This document shows positions 43,699-52,302 of a stretch of 64,000 bases of DNA, in pieces. Position 1 is the stretch's first letter. Every line of letters starts with the position of its first letter. A program made the translations under genes and the position numbers. The stretch is taken from the NCBI GenBank assembly GCA_002310215.1, contig DBYR01000013.1, positions 25,406 through 89,405 of the forward strand. Direction: 5' to 3'. This DNA comes from Bacteroidales bacterium UBA1181. GTDB lineage: Bacteria > Bacteroidota > Bacteroidia > Bacteroidales > Paludibacteraceae. The notes below the pieces were generated by a model, which searched no databases, had not been told where the DNA came from, and saw only the letters and a program-made list of their open reading frames with translations.

Positions 43699-44799
43699 AT
43701 GCTTGCTAAATTTGCCGTAAAAAACTTCCGTGGATTCGCGGAAAGAATCGAGTGGGACTTGTCCAATCCAAGCAACTATTCGTTTAATACCTACGCCGTA
43801 AAGAATAATATTGTACATAATGGCATTATCTATGGCCCGAATGGTTCTGGAAAAACGAACTTCAGCATCGCTTTGTTTGATATTGTCAACCACTTGACGC
43901 AAAAAGCTAAGAAACCAGACTACTACCAAAACTTTGTTTATGGCGGGGAAACAAATCTAATCGTGGATTTTGAATATACGTTCAAGTTTGGCACCCAAAT
44001 TGTATCATACAATTATTCCAAAAACGCTTCTGGTGTCTTGCAGAAAGAGTCTCTCTTCGTTAACAATTCAGAAGTCTTTAGCCGGGACAATAACTCCCTG
44101 ACACTTGATGAAAAACAGTTTCCTATCAACAAGGAAGCTAAGCAGAATTTACAAATGAATGCGAATCATATTTCCATCGTGAATTATTTGCTTACTTCTT
44201 ATCCGCTATCGAAGGATCATTTCCTCATCCTCTTGCGCGATTTCGTCAATTCCATGTTATGGTTCAGATGTTTGAAGGTCAACGAATACATGGGGTTTGA
44301 CAATACTTCTACTATGCTTGACGAATACATCATTCAGAATGGATTAGTTAATGATTTCTCTAATTTTCTTATGAATGTTAGTGGACAGAAATTCAACTTT
44401 GCTCCTGCAAAGCCTACAGATAAAATATTGCTCTGTAAAATTGACAATGGGGTGGTTGCTTTTGACCTTATCGCTTCTACTGGTACTCAATCATTAATGT
44501 TACTCTATTTTTGGTTGAGGAAGATGGGTTCAGCCTCCTTCGTGTTCATTGACGAGTTTGACGCATTCTATCATTTCAAATTAGCGTTTGAAGTATGCAA
44601 ACAATTGTTCAACCTGCCATGCCAAGTGTTTACGTCTTCTCACAACACCTATTTGATGACAAATGACTTGTTGCGTCCTGACTGTAACTTCATTCTACAA
44701 GACAATAAAATTAAACCTTTGCAGGCATGTACAGACAAAGAATTACGATTTGGACATAATATTGAAAAACTATTCCGTGGAGGTGCATTTGAAATATGA
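43699..44799 (+). CDS. AAA ATPase of a two-gene ATPase/TOPRIM system
   Basis: SMC/ABC-like ATPase of 366 residues: N-terminal FAVKNFRGFAERIEWDL, Walker A GPNGSGKT (46-53), a middle helical region, Walker B FVFIDEFDAFYHF (Asp285-Glu286), and switch VFTSSHNTYLMTN. The family matches ATPases of RloA/AbiLi, PARIS AriA and Gabija/OLD-like defence systems. It overlaps the next gene by 4 nt (ATGA), so the products are probably made together and form a complex. AT content is much higher than in the DUF1848 gene pieces on both sides. Confidence 0.82.
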   Translation: MLAKFAVKNFRGFAERIEWDLSNPSNYSFNTYAVKNNIVHNGIIYGPNGSGKTNFSIALFDIVNHLTQKAKKPDYYQNFVYGGETNLIVDFEYTFKFGTQIVSYNYSKNASGVLQKESLFVNNSEVFSRDNNSLTLDEKQFPINKEAKQNLQMNANHISIVNYLLTSYPLSKDHFLILLRDFVNSMLWFRCLKVNEYMGFDNTSTMLDEYIIQNGLVNDFSNFLMNVSGQKFNFAPAKPTDKILLCKIDNGVVAFDLIASTGTQSLMLLYFWLRKMGSASFVFIDEFDAFYHFKLAFEVCKQLFNLPCQVFTSSHNTYLMTNDLLRPDCNFILQDNKIKPLQACTDKELRFGHNIEKLFRGGAFEI

Positions 44800-45614
44800 T
44801 ATTACTTATATTTGAGGGAAAGGACGACAAAGTCTATTTCGAGTCTATTAAGCGACTCTTTTTCCCAGAGAAAGAAGAAACCTTTGTTTGCACGTACAAT
44901 AGTAACATCTACTCCTTGTACAACAAACTGAAAGCACACGATGCTATTAATGGTCTGTTAGAGGTCAACACAGTCTCTGTGCTGAAAGAAATTCTATTAG
45001 AAAAGGGGGATGAGACATTGAAAGAGATTCGAGAAGATGAAGTCTCTGAAATATATTTGTTTTTCGACTATGATTTTCAAGATAATAGATGTCCATTAGA
45101 AGAAAACAACAGCAAACTGCAAGAAATGCTGACTCTTTTCAATGATGAAACGTGTAATGGAAAATTGTATATCAACTATCCCATGGTTGAATCTTTACGT
45201 TACACAAAGGAATTGCCAGACAGCAACTATTGGAAATATACAGTGACATTACAAAAATGTAAAGAGACAAAATTCAAACGGCAAGTGAGTGATTTTTCGT
45301 TTTATGGTTCCAATGAGTATCTTGTTGTCAACCAGGCAAAACTCGTTGGTCCTCCTAAAATGAATGCGACCAAAATGAATTGGCTGCATCTCGTGGTCAT
45401 GAATACATCTAAGTCCAACTATATCTGTAATGATAAAAATGAGTTGCCGACAGAAATGATTACGCAGCAAAAAATATTTGAGAATCAGCTCACTAAATAT
45501 GTTATGGAGAAAGATTGTAAGGTGTCCATCCTTAATTCGTTTCCTATTTTCTTATTCGATTATTTTGGAGAAAAAATAATTTTGGGACTAAATTCATCTG
45601 ACTCTCATGAGTAA
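44796..45614 (+). CDS. TOPRIM-domain partner, putative defence effector
   Basis: The 272 residues open with a TOPRIM-like strand ILLIFEGKDDKVYF (Glu7) and carry a DxD pair LFFDYDFQDN (Asp91, Asp93). INYPMVESLRY follows, resembling the PM-ES motif of RloB/DUF4435-type proteins. These are the metal-binding acidic residues expected of a TOPRIM nuclease. It is translationally coupled to the upstream ATPase. Possible relatives are AriB of PARIS, AbiLii/RloB or the TOPRIM half of a split OLD; which one is not decidable by eye. The last codons overlap the DUF1848 start. Confidence 0.72.
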   Translation: MILLIFEGKDDKVYFESIKRLFFPEKEETFVCTYNSNIYSLYNKLKAHDAINGLLEVNTVSVLKEILLEKGDETLKEIREDEVSEIYLFFDYDFQDNRCPLEENNSKLQEMLTLFNDETCNGKLYINYPMVESLRYTKELPDSNYWKYTVTLQKCKETKFKRQVSDFSFYGSNEYLVVNQAKLVGPPKMNATKMNWLHLVVMNTSKSNYICNDKNELPTEMITQQKIFENQLTKYVMEKDCKVSILNSFPIFLFDYFGEKIILGLNSSDSHE

Positions 45615-46632
45615 TAAAATGCCTATTGTCACCCCCGTCATCCTCTCCGCCAGCCGTTCAACGGATATTCCGGCCTTCTACGCCCAATGGTTTATCAACC
45701 GATTGCGGGCGGGCTACTGCGTGTGGTACAACCCGTTCAACCAGAAGCCAATGTACATCTCCTTCCAGAACTGCAAGGTGGTGGTCTTCTGGACGAAAAA
45801 CCCTCGTCCACTGCTCCCCCTGCTGCACGAACTGGACGAGCGGGGCATCCACTACTACTTCCAATTCACCCTCAACGACTATGACCAAGAAGGTTTCGAG
45901 CCGAACGTGCCCAGCGTGGAACAACGGGTGGAGACCTTCCGCCAACTCTCGGAACAGATCGGCAGGGAACGGGTCATCTGGCGTTTCGACCCGCTTATCG
46001 TCACCCCGCAACTCTCCGTGCGTGACCTGCTGAAAAAGGTTTGGAACCTCGGTAACCAACTGCGTGGACTGACCGACAAACTGGTCTTCAGCTTCATCGA
46101 CATCAATAGCTACCGCAAAGTGCAGTCCAACCTCGTGAAGGAGACCGACCAATTCTCCAAGGAGACCATCGAACAGGCGGAGTTCACCCAAGCACAGATG
46201 AACGAGATAGCCAACGAACTCGCCCAATGCCGCGACCGCTGGCACGATGAGGGCTGGGACCTGCAACTCGCCACCTGCGGTGAACAGATCGACCTCGACA
46301 AGTATGGCATCGAACACAACCGCTGCATCGACGGTGAACTGATGAAACGACTCTGGTCTGACGATAAGGATTTGCTCTACTACCTCAACTACGGCGAACT
46401 GCCCGACAAGAATTCCTTGTTCGGTATGGATTTCAGTCGTCCGCCCTTATCACCCGAAAAGATGAAGGACAAAGGGCAACGCAAACTCTGCGGCTGCATG
46501 ATGAGCAAAGACATAGGCATGTACAACACGTGCAGCCACTTCTGCGTCTATTGCTACGCCAACACGTCAAAGGAGGTGGTGGAGAAGAACAGGGAGCGGC
46601 AGAGCGGAGAGGCGGAGAGCATCATACGCTAA
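45607..46632 (+). CDS. DUF1848 family protein
   Basis: The 341 residues start VILSASRSTDIPAFYAQWFI, then NQKPMYISFQNCKVVVFWTK, FQFTLNDYDQEGFEP and IWRFDPLIVTP. The C-terminal cysteine cluster CGCMMSKDIGMYNTCSHFC with CVYCYAN is typical of DUF1848 and resembles radical-SAM-like Fe-S proteins (C-x3-C-x2-C-like spacing). Function unknown. ATG 45607 overlaps the upstream gene by 8 nt; ATG 45619 is an alternative. GC-rich and intact, in contrast to the truncated copy at 43449. Confidence 0.87.
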   Translation: MSNKMPIVTPVILSASRSTDIPAFYAQWFINRLRAGYCVWYNPFNQKPMYISFQNCKVVVFWTKNPRPLLPLLHELDERGIHYYFQFTLNDYDQEGFEPNVPSVEQRVETFRQLSEQIGRERVIWRFDPLIVTPQLSVRDLLKKVWNLGNQLRGLTDKLVFSFIDINSYRKVQSNLVKETDQFSKETIEQAEFTQAQMNEIANELAQCRDRWHDEGWDLQLATCGEQIDLDKYGIEHNRCIDGELMKRLWSDDKDLLYYLNYGELPDKNSLFGMDFSRPPLSPEKMKDKGQRKLCGCMMSKDIGMYNTCSHFCVYCYANTSKEVVEKNRERQSGEAESIIR

Positions 46633-46649
46633 GGGAGGAAGCACCACAA

Positions 46650-46683
46650 GAAAAAAGCACCGAAGGATTGCTCCAACGGTGCT
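46650..46683 (-). terminator. Terminator of the C25 protease gene
   Basis: Stem AGCACCG with CGGTGCT, followed in minus direction by TTTTTTC; 24 nt after the protease stop. Confidence 0.75.
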
Positions 46684-46706
46684 ATTACCCGCAGAAGAGA
46701 AAAAGC

Positions 46707-48794
46707 CTATCTCTCTTCCGATATCAGAATCTTTTTCAGAGAATCACCATACTTCACCGTATAAACACCACGGTTCAGATCCACGCTTCCTTGACGGAGG
46801 CCAGAACGAGCGTAAACCACTCTTCCCAACATATCAAACACCTTGACGTCCGTAGGATCCATGAACTTAAGAACCAATGTGTTGCCATCCACATAAATGG
46901 AACCATCCGCAGAGACAAAAGCGTCGGATTTCGTCAAGTACGGATCATCAGGTTCCTGAACCATCTGCGAACCATTGAACACACTAACCGGTTCGTCGTA
47001 ACTGAATGGGCAAATATAATTCGTTCCCTTATGCACCAACAGTTTGCCACCATTCGTCTTAAATCCAGGCTTTAGTTGGATGGAGTTTTTCGCCACGAGG
47101 GTCAGTTTGCCACCGTTCACAACCACATCCCCACCTCCATAGAGGGAGGTGACGTCACTACCCGCGATGATACTATCCGCAAGGATATCCCTGTTGTATT
47201 TGACGTTTTCATCCTGCAGATAGCTTACAGAATGTATCACGTATGGTTTGTAGTTATGCTTCGAAATAAACACAGTGTAAGGGAATGTGACGTTCGAGAA
47301 AGAGGCGGAATCCGTATTCTCGGCCACATAGATCTCATCACCGGACAAACTGCTCAAAACGATCTTACAGCCGTCGACACCATTCGTGTTCACCGAGACG
47401 GTGGAACCATCCTGCACGATGGACGGGTCGAGGCAAGCAGGCGTTTCCGTATAGATCTCCATGCTTGGATCTCCAAAATAATGATACATATAAATCATTA
47501 TAGAATCAATTATCGCCGTGTCGCCAAGCATCTCAACCATCTTAAACTTACCGTTCTGCAACACCTTACCCATTTCGTAGCATGGTTCTCCATTGTCCAT
47601 ATTCCTTGAATCCAAGAACCACTGAGGAACATCATACTGCCCAATCTTAGCCTTAATTCCAGGAGAGGGGTAAATCGAGTTGAACATACCGATGTTCAAC
47701 GCCTCGTTCCACAAGAAATGGGCGGTCATCGATGCGGCCACGATACCCACACTTCCTCCGTCCTCTTTCCTCAACATGGATTCAGCGAAGCAAGAAGGCG
47801 CACCAAACGAACCCGACAAGCAAGTCTCGCTATACACGACAGGCAATTTGTTTCCATTCGCCAATCTGGAGACATCGTCTACAGTAAAACCGTGCCAGCC
47901 ATCAATACCTCCATGTCCGGAATACATGACATAAAACCGGCCCTTGTTTATCTCCTCAGACAACGACTCTCGGGTGGCTTGCCACACGCTAGGGTCTTGA
48001 AGATCCTCCGACACCAAATAACCCTGTCGATAACAATAATCCATGTATTGCGTAGGAAGCGTATTGCCTTGTATATACTCCCGATTCACTGTTTTGCCCC
48101 AACCCATCATATAATTACGGATAAGCTCCGAATTAAGCAGGAAATAGTCATTCTGTATGCCATCACCGTTTTCATCCACCACATCCTCCGGAACCGTATA
48201 ATGTGTGGATGTGTTGTAAAACGCTTCATCCTCAACAGGATACCTTTCGTAATTGATGATTTTATCAACCACAACATTCGCCTCTTGCTCATTCGAGACG
48301 GATATTCTTCCGTGGATCATGTCAGGCCGAAGTATGTTCAGAGGCGAACGCAACGTCGTGTATGGTACATCGGACAAGAAATAGGGAACACCAAAATATT
48401 CCTTGGCATGTTCACATGCGTAATGAGCAGACGGCACATCCTCGACATCTCCGAAGATCAGCAGATACTTAGGGAGAACCGAATCGTACGTCTCTTTTAT
48501 CTCGGAAAGCACCTCATCACAATCTGTCCACGATGGCTTCGTCAAAACGATGCAATTAAAACCCTGTATCGTTTTCCACCTGACAAACTTCGCGACAGCC
48601 GTGTTATATTTATCCGTGGTTACAATCAGATAAATATTTCCGCTTCTCACGCCCCCATCCGTAGGTGCAGGGCGAACCATAGAAAGCCCATAATCGCTCG
48701 GATTACTCTCTCTCCCGTTCACGCCCGGTTCACCCGCAGAGGCGGTGACGGACATAGACAAGGAAAGTAACAATAAAAGGACTATTTGTTTCAT
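46707..48794 (-). CDS. Gingipain-like C25 cysteine peptidase with T9SS tail
   Basis: Secreted protease of 695 residues. Signal peptide (IVLLLLLSLSMSVTASA); C25-type domain with YLIVTTDKYNTAVAKFVRWK, LLIFGDVEDVPSAHY, catalytic His294 (YSGHGGIDGW) and nucleophile Cys325 (YSETCLSGSFG). An Ig-like domain follows at ~465-560, and a T9SS type A sorting domain closes the protein (VKVFDMLGRVVYARSGL ... YTVKYGDSLKK). It lacks the long adhesin regions of Rgp/Kgp and appears to have little or no propeptide. Shares an operon with the fibre-like gene upstream (18-nt gap). Specificity unknown. Confidence 0.9.
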   Translation of the reverse strand: MKQIVLLLLLSLSMSVTASAGEPGVNGRESNPSDYGLSMVRPAPTDGGVRSGNIYLIVTTDKYNTAVAKFVRWKTIQGFNCIVLTKPSWTDCDEVLSEIKETYDSVLPKYLLIFGDVEDVPSAHYACEHAKEYFGVPYFLSDVPYTTLRSPLNILRPDMIHGRISVSNEQEANVVVDKIINYERYPVEDEAFYNTSTHYTVPEDVVDENGDGIQNDYFLLNSELIRNYMMGWGKTVNREYIQGNTLPTQYMDYCYRQGYLVSEDLQDPSVWQATRESLSEEINKGRFYVMYSGHGGIDGWHGFTVDDVSRLANGNKLPVVYSETCLSGSFGAPSCFAESMLRKEDGGSVGIVAASMTAHFLWNEALNIGMFNSIYPSPGIKAKIGQYDVPQWFLDSRNMDNGEPCYEMGKVLQNGKFKMVEMLGDTAIIDSIMIYMYHYFGDPSMEIYTETPACLDPSIVQDGSTVSVNTNGVDGCKIVLSSLSGDEIYVAENTDSASFSNVTFPYTVFISKHNYKPYVIHSVSYLQDENVKYNRDILADSIIAGSDVTSLYGGGDVVVNGGKLTLVAKNSIQLKPGFKTNGGKLLVHKGTNYICPFSYDEPVSVFNGSQMVQEPDDPYLTKSDAFVSADGSIYVDGNTLVLKFMDPTDVKVFDMLGRVVYARSGLRQGSVDLNRGVYTVKYGDSLKKILISEER

Positions 48795-48812
48795 GATACA
48801 ATAATGCTATGG

Positions 48813-49919
48813 TTATTTCTTCAAACTCTGCACTTCAGCCTTCAGCGCCTTATTCTCCTTCTCCAGTTGGATCATGTGCAAAGTCAACTCCTCGACCTTC
48901 TCCAACAACAGGTTGGTCATCTTAGAGAGGCTGACACCATCCTTCTCGATCTCCGCAGCCGAAGGAATGCCTGGCAAATGCTTGTTCGCATTGACGTAAG
49001 CCTCCACCTCCGACAAGTTCTTCAGATCATAGCCCTCCTCGAACACATAGTCCGCCACGTCATTCATCTTAACGGTGATATCATTGGTCTTAATATCGCT
49101 CGCATCGATGCTAGCCACCTCGATGTCACCCTTGCACAGAATCTTGCCAGCGACCTGCAACTTCACATCCGCAGCGATCTCACTCGTACCTATTCCCACA
49201 TTACCATCGATGGAAAGCGTAGAGGCCTTGATACTTCCCCTTTCGATACTGTTTTTCGGGCCCTGGAACAATATTGTCGGGGTGTAATTATCCCCTGACA
49301 TGATGCTAACACCCAATGGAGCGGCGGTATTCGGGCACACAAATAACTCATCGAGCACTTTACAAGTTCCTATTACAGTTACCGACGTATCGAATTGCAC
49401 AGGACCTCCGACGAAGGAGAACGAAGAGGCTTTGAATTTTCCACCGATGAGCTGCCTATCTTTCCCCCCGAAACTTATGGTTGGGGTCATGTCATCCGCA
49501 GAAATCTTCACATTGTACGGCGCACCTTTTATAGGGAATACGGACAACGTGTTTTGCAGGGAACTTTCGCCCACTACGGTTAACGTACTATCAATGTGAA
49601 CCGGGCCACCTATGAAATTAAAATCCTTGGAATGGAGATTCAAGGGCATCAACGTCCCATATTTCGACAAGGAGGCTATCGCAGGTATGATGCCTCCATA
49701 ACTCATCTCATTACCAGATAGTTGAATATGCTGTTCCGTGTCGGTCTCGCCACCCGTATAGACTGAAAGAACGTTTTTCACTGTCCCTCCATTCTCCATC
49801 ATCGTGTATCCCTTAATCGTCACGTCCGCATCGAAAATTTGACTGCCGAGATCTTGAGCATTGATCACGAAAAAACTAGAGCACAACAAGATTGCCCCTG
49901 AAAATCTTTTAAAGTTCAT
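48813..49919 (-). CDS. Fibre-like exported protein with C-terminal coiled coil
   Basis: Signal peptide ends near FFVINA. Of its 368 residues, the middle is made of repeating beta-rich segments (three units with FIGGPVHIDST / FVGGPVQFDTS and related SLQNTLSV words). Then VGIGTSEIAADVKLQVAGKI and LKNLSEVEAYVNANKHLPGI lead to a heptad-rich coiled coil (EELTLHMIQLEKENKALKAE). This is the common Bacteroidetes tail-fibre/S74-like stalk type, probably trimeric. First gene of an operon with the C25 protease. Confidence 0.8.
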   Translation of the reverse strand: MNFKRFSGAILLCSSFFVINAQDLGSQIFDADVTIKGYTMMENGGTVKNVLSVYTGGETDTEQHIQLSGNEMSYGGIIPAIASLSKYGTLMPLNLHSKDFNFIGGPVHIDSTLTVVGESSLQNTLSVFPIKGAPYNVKISADDMTPTISFGGKDRQLIGGKFKASSFSFVGGPVQFDTSVTVIGTCKVLDELFVCPNTAAPLGVSIMSGDNYTPTILFQGPKNSIERGSIKASTLSIDGNVGIGTSEIAADVKLQVAGKILCKGDIEVASIDASDIKTNDITVKMNDVADYVFEEGYDLKNLSEVEAYVNANKHLPGIPSAAEIEKDGVSLSKMTNLLLEKVEELTLHMIQLEKENKALKAEVQSLKK

Positions 49920-49968
49920 AATTGTAATATTTTAAGTAATAAGCAACACTAACAATAATTGAAAAAAG

Positions 49969-49976
49969 CAAATATA
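49969..49976 (-). promoter_or_regulatory. -7 box of the fibre/C25 operon
   Basis: Minus strand TATATTTG; a TTG lies 22 nt further upstream. About 50 nt before the ATG. Confidence 0.5.
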
Positions 49977-50118
49977 TCCATATATTCCCAATAACAGGCA
50001 AGAAAAATATTTTATTTTCAAAAATTTATATCATTTGGACAATAAAGCAAGCCCATCCGATACCCCTCCTTATCCACGGGACATCCAGGCGGAATGGGAC
50101 AATCCGCAAGATGCGGTC

Positions 50119-50307
50119 TTATTTCTCGATAAGGCTCTCCACCTCTTCCGAAGTACGGTAGAGTTTGTCCTTGCAGATCTGCAACAGCTCCTTCGCCCGT
50201 TTGGCCTTCTTGGTCAACTCATCCATGTCCGCCTGTCCGCTCTCCAGGAGGTCCAATATTTCCTTCAACTCGGTCATGGCCGCCTTATAAGACATTTCCT
50301 TCTTCAT
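50119..50307 (-). CDS. xseB: Exodeoxyribonuclease VII small subunit
   Basis: The 62 residues are an acidic/basic two-helix protein: YKAAMTELKEILDLLESGQA, then LTKKAKRAKELLQICKDKL. It binds XseA to form ExoVII, which degrades ssDNA. It overlaps the xseA 3' end by 23 nt, so it is translationally coupled. Confidence 0.93.
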   Translation of the reverse strand: MKKEMSYKAAMTELKEILDLLESGQADMDELTKKAKRAKELLQICKDKLYRTSEEVESLIEK

Positions 50308-51565
50308 ATTCTTCGCATTTATTGATTACACTTTCCACTTTACCATCCCGCAAGTAGGTGGTGATCGCATCTCCCTTCCGAAGACCTGAGACGGACGAGA
50401 CCACCTTTCCTCCGCACATCGTCAGGCTATACCCTTTCTTGAGAATCGCCTCCGGGGAGACCAACGACAACGATTTCTCCATCATCTCCAAGCGATGGCT
50501 CTCCTCAAGCAAACACGTACGTATGGCGGACGATAAGCGCACACTATACAAACCAATCTGTTGCGAGGCAGTCTGCAAGGACAACCGGCAAGCGCCCGCA
50601 AGAGCATGGGAGAGATGCTCCACCTCATGTTCCTCGTCCGACAACCGCTTGCGGAGGGCGAGTATTATACCGTTGGAGACGGCAGTGAGCTCCGCCTCCA
50701 GATCCATCATCGTCTCGACCAGAAAGGCGGCGACGGCGGTAGGTGTCTTGCAACGGATGGCGGCTACCATGTCGACGACAGACTCGTCACGGTCGTGTCC
50801 GATGCCCGTAAGGATAGGCAGCGGGAAGTTTGCCACATTGCAGGCTAAATTATACTCGTCGAAGGCGGCCATGTCGGTTGTGGCGCCACCGCCTCGGATG
50901 ATTACCACCACGTCGAAGTGGTCTATCTCCTCGTAAATCTTATCTAGTGCATGGATGATGCTCCTTGCGGTCTGGTCTCCCTGCATCACCGCAGGAAATA
51001 GCTTAGGCGCAAAGCCGAAGCGGTTGCCGTCCGCCAGCAGTTGATCGCAAAAGTCACCGTAGCCAGCCGCCGTACCCGAAGAGATCACGGCGATGTGCCT
51101 TGCAGGAACAGGGAACTCCACTTGGCGGTTCATGTCCCATACGCCGTCCTTCTTCAACTGGTTGATCGTCTCCTGACGTTTCCTCGCCATGTCACCTATC
51201 GTGAAGGAGGGGTCTATGTCACGGATGACCAGTTGCATGCCATATACTTCGTGGAAGGTGAGGTTCACCGCCACCAGCACCTTCATGCCAGGGCAGAGCG
51301 TCCGTTGCGTCTCCGCGAAGAAGAAGGGCTTCATCAGTTTATAGATGTTTTGCCAGATGATGGCGCTGACCTTCGCCTCGATGAGTCTCTCCGAGGATCC
51401 CTTGTCAACCAAAACGAGGTAGCAGTTTCCGTTGGCGTTCTCGCGCATTTCGCTGATCTCCGCGCGGACCCAATATGTCTCCGCATAGGCATCCGCAAGC
51501 ACTCCCTTGACGCTCGCAAGGAAGTCCTTTAGGGACAACGATTCAGGCGTAGACTCTAGTTGCAT
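50285..51565 (-). CDS. xseA: Exodeoxyribonuclease VII large subunit
   Basis: Catalytic subunit of ExoVII. I chose ATG 51565 (MQLESTPESLSL, 426 aa) because the upstream in-frame ATG at 51589 lies inside the rpsT terminator. N-terminal OB fold (YWVRAEISEMRENANGNCYL), catalytic ExoVII domain (HIAVISSGTAAGYGDFCDQL, VVIIRGGGATTDMAAFDEY, ILTGIGHDRDESVVDMVA), C-terminal KKGYSLTMCGGKVV. Confidence 0.95.
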   Translation of the reverse strand: MQLESTPESLSLKDFLASVKGVLADAYAETYWVRAEISEMRENANGNCYLVLVDKGSSERLIEAKVSAIIWQNIYKLMKPFFFAETQRTLCPGMKVLVAVNLTFHEVYGMQLVIRDIDPSFTIGDMARKRQETINQLKKDGVWDMNRQVEFPVPARHIAVISSGTAAGYGDFCDQLLADGNRFGFAPKLFPAVMQGDQTARSIIHALDKIYEEIDHFDVVVIIRGGGATTDMAAFDEYNLACNVANFPLPILTGIGHDRDESVVDMVAAIRCKTPTAVAAFLVETMMDLEAELTAVSNGIILALRKRLSDEEHEVEHLSHALAGACRLSLQTASQQIGLYSVRLSSAIRTCLLEESHRLEMMEKSLSLVSPEAILKKGYSLTMCGGKVVSSVSGLRKGDAITTYLRDGKVESVINKCEEYEEGNVL

Positions 51566-51574
51566 ATTATACAC

Positions 51575-51606
51575 GAAAAAGAAGCCCACCTGAAAAGATG
51601 GGCTTC
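51575..51606 (-). terminator. Terminator of rpsT
   Basis: Stem GAAGCCCA with TGGGCTTC followed in minus direction by TTTTTCG. It separates rpsT from xseA. Confidence 0.85.
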
Positions 51607-51634
51607 ATATTCCTTTCAAACAAGTCGCCTCTAA

Positions 51635-51886
51635 TTACATCTTGTTGATCATGATGCTCAACTTAGACTTCAAGTTAGAAGCCTTATTCTTGTGGATAAC
51701 GTGTGTCTTAACCAACTTATCCAACATGGAAGATACCTCAGGAAGTCTCTTTGCAGCTTCCTCTTTATCCTTCATAGCCCTCAAGTCACGGACAGCGTTA
51801 CGCGCAGTCTTCGCGTAGTATCTGTTCTGCAATCTCTTGGCCTCAGCTTGTCTTACTCTTTTGATTGATGATTTGTGATTTGCCAT
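51635..51886 (-). CDS. rpsT: 30S ribosomal protein S20
   Basis: The 83 residues start [20 protein letters not shown], Lys/Arg-rich helical bundle, with the family ending ([17 protein letters not shown]). Binds 16S rRNA early in 30S assembly. It lies 26 nt downstream of tRNA-Glu, and no separate promoter box is visible in that gap, so it may be read from the tRNA promoter. Confidence 0.97.
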   Translation of the reverse strand: MANHKSSIKRVRQAEAKRLQNRYYAKTARNAVRDLRAMKDKEEAAKRLPEVSSMLDKLVKTHVIHKNKASNLKSKLSIMINKM

Positions 51887-51912
51887 TTTAATATGTCTTT
51901 ATTGTTTATTAG

Positions 51913-51984
51913 TAGCCTCTAGGGGAGTCGAACCCCTCTTTAGAGAATGAAAATCTCTCGTCCTAGCCGATAGACGAAGAGGCC
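51913..51984 (-). tRNA. tRNA-Glu (anticodon UUC)
   Basis: Cloverleaf on the minus strand, 72 nt: acceptor GGCCTCT/AGAGGCT, D arm around GTCTATCGGCTAGGAC, anticodon stem AGAGA/TCTCT with loop TTTTCAT (anticodon TTC), T arm GGGG-TTCGACT-CCCC. CCA is not encoded. Confidence 0.95.
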
Positions 51985-52023
51985 AGCCTTTTTGCCTTTG
52001 AGTTCTGTGTCTCAAATGCGGTG

Positions 52024-52055
52024 CAAAAGTAATGCCTATTTTTTTATCTAACAAA
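52024..52055 (-). promoter_or_regulatory. Promoter of tRNA-Glu (and probably rpsT)
   Basis: Minus strand TTTG (52052-52055), 20-nt spacer, TACTTTTG (52024-52031): the best -33/-7 consensus match in the window. The rest of the 318-nt gap 51985-52302 holds the terminator below and no gene. Confidence 0.7.
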
Positions 52056-52243
52056 TATTTTTATTATTTTTTTCCGTCGTACAATCAATAAGCAAGCACG
52101 ATCCGACAAAATGGGGCCTAGAGCTGTGCGGATGGGTGTTTCTGGGAGGAGTTTGGGGCATGGAAGAGCGTTATTTCACCTCTTTTCGGGGGCTTCCTTC
52201 TCGCTTACGGCCCTCTGTTTTAGGGGAATTGTGCCTTGAGAAG

Positions 52244-52279
52244 CAAAAAAGTGGAGCCGTTTTATGAAACGGTTCCACT
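52244..52279 (-). terminator. Terminator of the gyrB-SIS operon
   Basis: Stem of 13 bp, AGTGGAGCCGTTT (52250-52262) with AAACGGTTCCACT (52267-52279), one G-U. The six-T run in minus direction follows. Confidence 0.9.
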
Positions 52280-52302
52280 CTCTTATCTGTGGAGTGAAGG
52301 GG

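Noticed and set aside
44796..45614. Calling the TOPRIM gene PARIS AriB outright
   Set aside because: The acidic TOPRIM residues are visible, but no AriB-specific motif can be verified by eye; RloB/AbiLii or a split OLD remain equally possible.
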